This document shows positions 1-5,315 of a DNA stretch of 7,302 bases, one piece after another (position 1 is the first letter of the stretch; the number at the start of each line of letters is the position of its first letter). The notes beneath the pieces are model-generated. The model worked only from the letters and a program-made list of their open reading frames with translations. It did not search any database and was not told the DNA's origin. The stretch comes from Gammaproteobacteria bacterium (GTDB lineage Bacteria > Pseudomonadota > Gammaproteobacteria > Steroidobacterales > GCA-2729495). Both the position numbers and the translations under genes were made by a program. The stretch is taken from contig JAHDYN010000081.1 in the NCBI GenBank assembly GCA_023383735.1, forward strand, positions 1-7,302, read 5' to 3'.

Positions 1-1352
1 AAATGGATGCGATCGTGCGCGTTGCCCACTGCGCTGGCAAAGGCGCTGACCTGGCCCGGCGCCCAGAGTGCCCAGTCGCCGGCGGAAAAGGGATCGCGGT
101 ACCAGGAGTGGTAGGCGGCGACTTCGACCTTGCCCCGGGCTGCCGGGCGCACGGTGTAGAAGTCGTTCATGATTGCTTCCACCGCCGCCGTTTCATCCAT
201 GGTGTCCATCCAGGTGGCGTTTCGTCCGCGGATCCAGATGGTGAGACTGGTGATTTCCTGCGGCGTCTTGCCTTTGCGCTCGGCGACAACCATGCCGGCG
301 AGGCCATTGCTGAAGATGTTCGGATTGCGGCCATCTTCCTCCCAGAAGGGTTGCTTGATGCCGAGGTGGAGCATGTTGACCGGCTGGGAGCCGAGGGTGT
401 TGATGGCGAGCCCCTGCTTGCCGCCGATCAGCGGATCGATGCGCACGCGCCGCAGCACCGACATCGGCATGGAGCAGATCACGTGATCGGCCTTGTAGAC
501 CGTGCCGTCGGCGCAGTGCACTTCAGCGCCGGAACCGGCGGTGCGGATGCCGGTGACGTTGCGGTCCATGTGCACCGGCTTCCTGAGTCCGCCGGCCATT
601 GCCTCGGGAATCGACTGGTTGCCGCCGGTGGCCGTGTAGCCGAAGGTCTTGCCGCCGAGTTGCGCCTGGATCATGGCGAAGGTGTGGCCGAACAGCACCA
701 TCATCGCCGAGACATCGTGGGCGGTGGTGCCGTGGTTGGGATTGTTGTTCCAGCACAGCTCGATGATCTCTTCGGACACGCCGAGGCTGACCAGCCAGTC
801 ATGCAGCGAGATGTCATACCTCGCGTTGGCCGGGTCGAGCCAGGCATCGCCGGTCTTGAGCGGATTGTTCTTGCCGATGATCGGCATCAGATAGGCCCAG
901 GGCGGCAGTTGCTTCATGCCCTCGGGAAACGGGTTTTGCGGATGCGTGGGCCAGTCGGCCTTGGCAATCGCCTTGCTGTCGAGAACCAGTTCGCGGTCAT
1001 TGAAGAAGGGGACGATCGGCGTGACATCGATGAGCCCCACCTTGAATCGCTTGCAGGCGTCCATCAGCCGCGCATAGCCGGGGCCGAAGGAGGTGCCACC
1101 CGATTCCGGGCTTCCGTTCACGTTGCGGTGGGAGAGTATCCGGCCGCCGACGCGGTTGCGCCCTTCGATGACCTGCACGTCGATACCCTGCTCCTCGAGC
1201 AGCAGCGCGGCATTGAGACCGGACAGGCCGGCGCCGATCACGATGACCTTCGCCCGATTTTGTGCGCGTACCGGCCCAAGTGCCGCAGCGACCGGTATTG
1301 CGCTGATGCCCTTGATGACCGTGCGGCGGCTGATGCCCGAAGTATTCTGCAT
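1..1352 (-). CDS. Tat-exported flavin-containing amine oxidase, partial (C-terminus beyond left edge)
   Basis: An FAD-dependent oxidase of the flavin monoamine oxidase type (PF01593-like), expected to oxidise an amine or related substrate in the periplasm; the substrate cannot be read from sequence. Reading the minus strand from ATG 1352 gives 450 codons with no stop before the edge. Residues 8-14 (SRRTVIK) form a twin-arginine motif followed by a hydrophobic segment ending near ALGPVRA (30), so it is probably exported folded with FAD bound. The dinucleotide-binding motif VIGAGLSG has its glycines at 40, 42 and 45, with an acidic E63 after the second strand and the RVGGR motif at 67-71. GIKQPFW (331-337) resembles the substrate-domain region. 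The visible part ends at DRIH (447-450), just where the family's C-terminal HFAGEH-type FAD motif should start, so perhaps 30-60 residues are missing. An AGGAA ribosome site (plus positions 1360-1364) lies 7 bases before the ATG. It is divergent from the DUF1838 gene. Family certain, substrate unknown. Confidence 0.9.
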   Translation of the reverse strand, partial: MQNTSGISRRTVIKGISAIPVAAALGPVRAQNRAKVIVIGAGLSGLNAALLLEEQGIDVQVIEGRNRVGGRILSHRNVNGSPESGGTSFGPGYARLMDACKRFKVGLIDVTPIVPFFNDRELVLDSKAIAKADWPTHPQNPFPEGMKQLPPWAYLMPIIGKNNPLKTGDAWLDPANARYDISLHDWLVSLGVSEEIIELCWNNNPNHGTTAHDVSAMMVLFGHTFAMIQAQLGGKTFGYTATGGNQSIPEAMAGGLRKPVHMDRNVTGIRTAGSGAEVHCADGTVYKADHVICSMPMSVLRRVRIDPLIGGKQGLAINTLGSQPVNMLHLGIKQPFWEEDGRNPNIFSNGLAGMVVAERKGKTPQEITSLTIWIRGRNATWMDTMDETAAVEAIMNDFYTVRPAARGKVEVAAYHSWYRDPFSAGDWALWAPGQVSAFASAVGNAHDRIH

Positions 1353-1359
1353 ATTGGTG

Positions 1360-1364
1360 TTCCT
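1360..1364 (-). promoter_or_regulatory. Ribosome binding site of the amine oxidase gene
   Basis: On the minus strand AGGAA stands 7 bases before the ATG at 1352. It supports this start, which also places the twin-arginine motif at residues 9-10, the usual distance from the N-terminus for a Tat signal. Confidence 0.7.
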
Positions 1365-1395
1365 GCCCGATGTTGCCGGATGGCGTGATGCTACA

Positions 1396-1409
1396 CCGTG
1401 GCGCCACGG
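1396..1409. promoter_or_regulatory. Perfect 14-bp palindrome in divergent intergenic region (candidate operator)
   Basis: CCGTGGCGCCACGG is its own reverse complement over all 14 bases. It sits between the divergent amine oxidase and DUF1838 genes, 44 bp upstream of the first ATG and 92 bp upstream of the second. A weak -10-like TAGCAT reading toward the amine oxidase lies next to it (plus positions 1388-1393), so a protein bound here would overlap that promoter. The symmetry is seen in the sequence; the operator role is inference. No known regulator site is recognised, and GC-rich DNA yields such palindromes by chance more often than average DNA. Confidence 0.35.
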
Positions 1410-1459
1410 GGCGCGAAATGCCCGGCACACGCGGGTGGCCGCTGGTCGGTGGCCTCAAT

Positions 1460-1465
1460 TAGAAT
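1460..1465 (+). promoter_or_regulatory. Possible -10 element for the DUF1838-Sel1 unit
   Basis: TAGAAT matches the sigma-70 -10 consensus at five of six bases and stands in one of the few AT-rich spots of this intergenic region, about 35 bp before the ATG at 1501. No convincing -35 hexamer is found 16-18 bp upstream (the DNA there is GGCCGC-like), so it would need an activator or is a chance match. Confidence 0.3.
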
Positions 1466-1489
1466 CGGCCTGTGCTTTGTGCACCTGAC

Positions 1490-1494
1490 AGGGG
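1490..1494 (+). promoter_or_regulatory. Ribosome binding site of the DUF1838 gene
   Basis: AGGGG followed by ATCTGC places a good Shine-Dalgarno sequence 6 bases before ATG 1501. This fixes the start, which also gives a well-placed Tat signal peptide. Confidence 0.65.
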
Positions 1495-1500
1495 ATCTGC

Positions 1501-2454
1501 ATGGCTGACCGAACTTCAAGTCTGATCAATCGCCGGGCGATGCTCGGGGTGCTGGGCGGCAGCGCGGTAGCTGGTGCCTTGCCCGCCGCGCCACTGCTGC
1601 CGTCACCGGCGCTGCAGCTCGACATGGACAAGCCCGAGGACAACCTGACCGCATGGATGAAGATGCGGGCCAGCCTGGAATCCCAGGACGTGTACTTCTG
1701 GTTCACCGGCGGACTCGATCTGGCCGCACCCGGCAAAGCGATCCGGCCGATCATCAATGTTGAAACGGTCATCCTGCGGCGTACCCAGCGCCTGGGCGCA
1801 CACGCCTGGCATGTGACCGACTGGGAGGCCAGCATCTATCGCGATGTGGAGAGCGACGAGATCGTCGATGAGGTCGTCAACCCGGTAACCGGCGACAAGG
1901 TTCGGCCCTTCCACTACCGCGAGGGGCCGGTGACTTTCGATTACAACGCGGAGCGCCAGCCGCGGCTCGTCGGGCTGCCCACGCCCTTTGAGGAAAAGAC
2001 CGAGCCTTTCCATCAGCGATGGCGGCAGGCCGGCGACGACCTGTGGATGGTCAAGGAGATGTACATCTGGGGCATCCCGCAGTGGCTGGATATCAAGCAG
2101 TTCCCGGACGAGACGCCGAAAACACCGATCAACGTGTCGTCGATCACCACCATGAAGTCGAGCCTTCGCGATGTCCTCGACCCGGCGCTGGCCTCTGTGC
2201 CCACCGAGTATTTCTATCAGGCGACTTCCGACTGGTTGCCGTGGATGAAGATGGGACAGCGGCCGGGCTTTGTGGTCTGGCACGAAGCCGGCAAGAAGCT
2301 GTTCAGCCTCGACGATCTGCCCTCGACCACCCGGACGGCCATGGAGCAGATCCATCCGCAGTGGTTTGCGCGGCCGGTGCCCTGGGAAGGGTTCACCAAC
2401 ATGTTCTTTCTCTACCGGCAGAAGTACGGCAGGAAATCAGCCGTGGCGGAGTGA
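1501..2454 (+). CDS. Tat-exported DUF1838 family protein
   Basis: A 317-residue protein that I recognise as a DUF1838 family member; the biochemical function of the family is unknown to me. Residues 10-16 (NRRAMLG) form a twin-arginine motif, followed by a small-residue hydrophobic stretch (GVLGGSAVAGALPAAP) with cleavage likely around residues 30-38. The mature part is a single domain (about 45-310), very rich in aromatic residues. It contains a DVYFWFTGGLDL segment (about 63-74), an acidic stretch around YRDVESDEIVDEVVNP, and conserved-looking W/P/Y clusters such as YIWGIPQWLD and the C-terminal HPQWFARPVPWEGFTN. No Cys-based or classical nucleotide-binding motif is visible. Tat export suggests folding, or cofactor or metal binding, before translocation (inference). 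The Sel1-repeat gene starts 6 bp after the stop, so the two are probably co-transcribed; the flavin amine oxidase is divergent upstream. The start is set by the AGGGG site at 1490. Family call fairly firm, role open. Confidence 0.85.
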   Translation: MADRTSSLINRRAMLGVLGGSAVAGALPAAPLLPSPALQLDMDKPEDNLTAWMKMRASLESQDVYFWFTGGLDLAAPGKAIRPIINVETVILRRTQRLGAHAWHVTDWEASIYRDVESDEIVDEVVNPVTGDKVRPFHYREGPVTFDYNAERQPRLVGLPTPFEEKTEPFHQRWRQAGDDLWMVKEMYIWGIPQWLDIKQFPDETPKTPINVSSITTMKSSLRDVLDPALASVPTEYFYQATSDWLPWMKMGQRPGFVVWHEAGKKLFSLDDLPSTTRTAMEQIHPQWFARPVPWEGFTNMFFLYRQKYGRKSAVAE

Positions 2455-2460
2455 TGAGTG

Positions 2461-2985
2461 ATGCGTGACCTCACGATGTTGCGCCTTGCGCTGCCTGGCC
2501 TGCTGGCGCTTTTTTGCTGGCACGTGCCGGCTCAGGCCGGCGTGTGCCGCAGCGAAGTGCGGCCGCTGCTGCTGCAGGCGGCACCTGACGCTGCGGCGCT
2601 CGCCGCGGCGCGCACGGTTTGCGAAACCGAGGCGAGCGCGGGTGATGCCGATGCCACCTACCAGCTGGCCCTGTTTCATCTGGGGCTGGGCGGTGAGTGG
2701 GATCCCGCCGAGGCGCTGCCTCTGATCCGTTCGGCGGCCGAGCGGGATGTGTCCGAAGCGCAGTACTGGCTGGCGTGGCAGTCGGAGAGTGGCCCTGAGC
2801 TGCCGCACGATGAGGTGGTTGCGCTCGACTGGTACCAGCGGGCCGCTGCGGGCCGGCATCGCCTGGCGCTTGAGCGGCTGGCCAGTGCCTGGGAGCGGGG
2901 CGAACTGGGCTTGCCGGTGGACGGCAGGCAGGCGCTCAGGCTGCGCGCGCAGATCCGCAAGTGTGAAGAGGAGAACGCCCGTTGA
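2461..2985 (+). CDS. Secreted Sel1-like repeat protein
   Basis: A small exported helical-repeat protein of 174 residues from ATG 2461. The GTG at 2458 would add one residue, and an in-frame ATG at 2476 would give a tighter signal peptide. The N-terminus (MLRLALPGLLALFCWHVPAQA) is a Sec-type signal peptide with cleavage after AQA. The mature part has two to three Sel1-type (TPR-like) helix pairs: GDADATYQLALFHLGLGG, AEALPLIRSAAERDVSEAQY, and VVALDWYQRAAAGRHRLALE with the following ERGELGLPVDGRQAL. All show the repeat pattern of small residues, AA before the turn, and G at the loop. Such proteins serve as periplasmic scaffolds for protein contacts; the partner is unknown. A CGGAG ribosome site overlaps the end of the DUF1838 gene, whose stop is 6 bp upstream, so translational coupling is likely and the DUF1838 protein is a candidate partner. 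Its stop is only 9 bp from that of the convergent mepK-like gene. Confidence 0.8.
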   Translation: MRDLTMLRLALPGLLALFCWHVPAQAGVCRSEVRPLLLQAAPDAAALAAARTVCETEASAGDADATYQLALFHLGLGGEWDPAEALPLIRSAAERDVSEAQYWLAWQSESGPELPHDEVVALDWYQRAAAGRHRLALERLASAWERGELGLPVDGRQALRLRAQIRKCEEENAR

Positions 2986-2994
2986 CGGGGTGGC

Positions 2995-3534
2995 CTACCA
3001 GTTGCGGACCCGGCCCGTATCGACGTGGATGAAGTCGGAATCCGGGTAGTAGCCGACACCACCGGCGCGCAGACGCAGGCCCGCATCGCGCAGATCAGCC
3101 GTCCTTACGCCGGGCAGCCTGATATCGATGGCGCGACCGGACAGATGCAGGCTCCTAGTGGAGACACCGCCGCCCTTGCGGGCCAGCATCGCGTTGGTGG
3201 CCGGCGAGCGGAAGGCCGAAATGATCTCGAAGGGCCCCGTGCCCCGGACCTGCAGACGCAGTGCGTACAGGGTATCGAGCAGTGCCGGGTCGATCGGGTG
3301 CACTTCGCCGCTGCGGAAGTCGCGCAGCAGATGGTCGATGGTCAGCAGCGCATCGGGAATGTATCGGCCTGCTTCGCTGTATTCGATATCCAGCGCCTCG
3401 CCGGTATGAGTGTGATGAAAGGCCAGGCGCCGGGGCGCAGCTGCCGCATGCAGCAGGCCGGGCCACATCAGTACCGGGGTGGAAAGGGCAGCGAGGGCAA
3501 GGAATCGCCGTCTGCTGGTCGTGTTGCCCGCCAT
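2995..3534 (-). CDS. mepK: MepK/YcbK-type murein endopeptidase (DUF882, M15-like), Tat signal
   Basis: A zinc-dependent peptidoglycan peptidase of the DUF882/YcbK group. E. coli MepK cleaves peptidoglycan cross-links, especially the 3-3 (mDap-mDap) type made by L,D-transpeptidases, in the periplasm. The 179-residue protein begins with SRRRFLA (7-13), a Tat motif, then a hydrophobic segment ending at LLHAAAA; E. coli YcbK is likewise a Tat substrate. Visible M15-like motifs are SAFRSPATN (106-114, R109), SLHLSGRAIDIRL with H130 and D137 as metal ligands, and HVDTG with H170 as third ligand and D172. All key residues are present. I chose ATG 3534 over the upstream ATG 3585 because GGAG lies 7 bases before it and because it puts the twin-arginine motif near the N-terminus. 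It is divergent from the ldtD-like gene and convergent, with a 9-bp gap, with the Sel1 gene. Length is usual for the family. Confidence 0.9.
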   Translation of the reverse strand: MAGNTTSRRRFLALAALSTPVLMWPGLLHAAAAPRRLAFHHTHTGEALDIEYSEAGRYIPDALLTIDHLLRDFRSGEVHPIDPALLDTLYALRLQVRGTGPFEIISAFRSPATNAMLARKGGGVSTRSLHLSGRAIDIRLPGVRTADLRDAGLRLRAGGVGYYPDSDFIHVDTGRVRNW

Positions 3535-3571
3535 TTTTCTGCTCCGTCGGAGGGTCAGCCTGATGCGGTCG

Positions 3572-3601
3572 ATTGTTCCAGACACGGTGCCCGCGGGGCA
3601 A
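3572..3601 (-). promoter_or_regulatory. Candidate sigma-70 promoter of the mepK-like gene
   Basis: On the minus strand TTGCCC (plus 3596-3601) and AACAAT (plus 3572-3577) are separated by 18 bp and match the -35 and -10 consensus at four of six bases each. Transcription would start about 30 bases before the ATG at 3534. It is a weak match by eye in an otherwise GC-rich spacer; no equally good promoter is seen toward the ldtD-like gene. Confidence 0.3.
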
Positions 3602-3620
3602 GCCCGGGGTGCTGCCGGGC
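3602..3620. repeat. Inverted repeat next to the ldtD-like ribosome site
   Basis: GCCCGG (3602-3607) and CCGGGC (3615-3620) can pair around a 7-base loop. The repeat ends directly before GGGAG (3621-3625), the only Shine-Dalgarno-like sequence for the ldtD-like gene. It could be an operator or an RNA hairpin affecting initiation, but a 6-bp GC-only stem may well be chance in this DNA. Confidence 0.25.
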
Positions 3621-3639
3621 GGGAGATTTGCCGAACCGG

Positions 3640-5256
3640 ATGCGCGAAGTGCCAAGCGGGTCACGTTCCGCCCTGCGTGCGTTCGTCGTTGCCGCGTTGC
3701 TGCTGTGGCTCCCGGCGGGGCAATCGGCGGTGCCGTCAGCTGCCGTGGCGGCCGAGCTGCAAGCGAACGTGCTGCGCTTGCGTGAAGCCGGCGGGATCTA
3801 TGTGCAGGGCCTCGCGATCGCTTCGGCCGCGCTGCTGGCTGACTTTTATGCCGCCCGCAATTACCAGCCTGTCTGGACCAGCGAGGCGCGGGTCGAGGAG
3901 CTTTTCAGGCTGCTCGCAACCGCCGACAGCCATGGCCTGGATCCCGGCGACTACCACCTGCAGCAACTGCGCAATCTGCGTGAACAGAACGGGTCGGGCG
4001 AGGATCCGGCCCTTGCCGCAGCGCTCGACCTGCTGCTGACCGAGAGCCTGATCCGCTTTGGCTATCACCAGCGTTTTGGCAAGGTCAATCCCGCGCGCAT
4101 GGAGCCCACCTGGAACTTCACCCGGCAGTTCCGGCCGGGACGCGAGCCCTTGTTGTCGGCCTTGCAGGAAATGGTTGCCGCACCCTCACTGCAGGCACTC
4201 CTCGGTCAGTGGATCGAGCGGGCGCCTCTCTACCGTGCCCTGCAGAAGGCGCTGGCAGACTACCGGAACATCGCCCGTGCCGGTGGCTGGCCGGTGATCG
4301 GGTCCGGTCCCGCGCTGCGCGAGGGCGATCGCGACCTGCGGGTGCCGGCATTGCGCCGCCACCTGGTCATCGTTGGCGATCTGCCGTCCGAGGCCGATTC
4401 CGGCGACGAGCATTTCGATGCCGTGCTCGTGGCGGGCGTGCGCGCGTTTCAGGAACGGCATGCCCTGGCTGCAGACGGCATCGCCGGTGCTGCCACGCTG
4501 GCGGCGATGAATGTCCCCGTCCAGCGGCGCATCGACCAGCTGCGTCTTTCGCTGGAAAGGGCACGCTGGGTGGCCGATGACACGGCCGGCGAGGTCATCG
4601 TGGTGAACATCGCCGGGAGCGAGGTATTCGCGGCGCGCAACGGCAGGGGGTCGATGACCTGGCTGGAGCTGAATCCCGCATGGACCCTGCCGCCGACCAT
4701 CCTGCGCGAGGATGTGCTGCCACGCCTGCGCAAGGATCCGGGCTATCTGGCGGAGCACGAACTCAGCGTCATCGATGCCCGTGGGCGGGTGGTCGATCCG
4801 CGGACAGTTGACTGGCAGCGCGTGGGCAACCGCCCGCCCTATGTATTCAGGCAGGCACCCGGACCGAAGAACGCGCTGGGCCGGATCAAGTTCATGTTCC
4901 CCAATCCGCACGCCGTGTTTCTGCACGACACGCCGGCCCGTGCGCTGTTCGAGCGCACCGGGCGCCTGCTCAGCTCGGGTTGCGTGCGCATCGAGGATCC
5001 GCTGTCACTGGCCGAAATCGTGCTGGCCGACCCGGATCGCTGGAACCGGCAAAGCCTGCAGGCGGCGATCGATACCGGCAGGACGCAGATCCTCAGTCTT
5101 CCGCGACCCTGGCCGGTGCTGATCCTGTACTGGACAGCCGAGCTGGATGCGGCGGGCCGCGTGCGCTTCCTGCCCGATGTCTATGCTCGCGACCCGTCGC
5201 TGCTGCAGGCGCTGAACGGTGAAGTCATGCTCGAGTTTCCGTCAGGTTCCGGCTGA
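3640..5256 (+). CDS. ldtD: LdtD/YcbB-type L,D-transpeptidase with an apparent 20-residue internal deletion
   Basis: A 538-residue periplasmic L,D-transpeptidase of the YcbB/LdtD type, which forms 3-3 cross-links in peptidoglycan. Order: signal peptide or anchor (about 1-38, core FVVAALLLWLPAG); LdtD N-terminal scaffold (about 50-215, with LADFYAARNYQPVWT and FGYHQRFGKVNPARM); PG_binding_1-like domain (about 225-290, with RAFQERHALAADGIAG); YkuD catalytic domain (about 318-500). The catalytic motif SSGCVR has C448, and HDTPARALF (H429) precedes it as in the family. Between the NG at 334-335 and TWLELNP (340-346) only four residues remain; family members I recall have about 24 there, including the core strand and the VVGxPxxxTP-type loop. 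The frame is kept. ATG 3640 was chosen because it starts the signal peptide; GGGAG at 3621-3625 is 14 bases upstream, rather far. The same open frame reaches back to 3025, but that part is antisense to mepK. Fold family certain; activity doubtful. Confidence 0.92.
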   Translation: MREVPSGSRSALRAFVVAALLLWLPAGQSAVPSAAVAAELQANVLRLREAGGIYVQGLAIASAALLADFYAARNYQPVWTSEARVEELFRLLATADSHGLDPGDYHLQQLRNLREQNGSGEDPALAAALDLLLTESLIRFGYHQRFGKVNPARMEPTWNFTRQFRPGREPLLSALQEMVAAPSLQALLGQWIERAPLYRALQKALADYRNIARAGGWPVIGSGPALREGDRDLRVPALRRHLVIVGDLPSEADSGDEHFDAVLVAGVRAFQERHALAADGIAGAATLAAMNVPVQRRIDQLRLSLERARWVADDTAGEVIVVNIAGSEVFAARNGRGSMTWLELNPAWTLPPTILREDVLPRLRKDPGYLAEHELSVIDARGRVVDPRTVDWQRVGNRPPYVFRQAPGPKNALGRIKFMFPNPHAVFLHDTPARALFERTGRLLSSGCVRIEDPLSLAEIVLADPDRWNRQSLQAAIDTGRTQILSLPRPWPVLILYWTAELDAAGRVRFLPDVYARDPSLLQALNGEVMLEFPSGSG

Positions 5257-5315
5257 CTGGCCTGAACCCGAGGAACCAGCTAAGGTGAGCGCCGATCCGG
5301 GTTGGGTATTGTCCG

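Noticed and set aside
3..1388. 461-codon open frame on the plus strand, opposite the amine oxidase
   Set aside because: It uses the same codon boundaries in antisense to a clear flavoprotein with FAD motifs. GC-rich codon use removes stops from this frame, and its translation has no recognisable domain.
1472..1484. Short inverted repeat GTGC-TTTGT-GCAC before the DUF1838 gene
   Set aside because: Only a 4-bp stem; too short to claim as an operator or hairpin.
1603..2355. 250-codon open frame on the minus strand, opposite the DUF1838 gene
   Set aside because: A shadow frame rich in H, R, P and G with no ribosome site or domain; the plus-strand gene has a Tat signal and good family resemblance.
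3535..3585. Longer N-terminus of the mepK-like gene from ATG 3585
   Set aside because: It would push the twin-arginine motif to about residue 25 behind a charged leader; the ATG at 3534 has a well-spaced GGAG.
3025..3639. 205-codon upstream extension of the ldtD-like frame
   Set aside because: It is antisense to the mepK-like gene, whose catalytic motifs are intact, and it would put the signal peptide inside the protein. ATG 3640 is the sensible start.
4186..4926. 246-codon open frame on the minus strand, opposite the ldtD-like gene
   Set aside because: Antisense to well-supported PG-binding and YkuD domains; no motif of its own.
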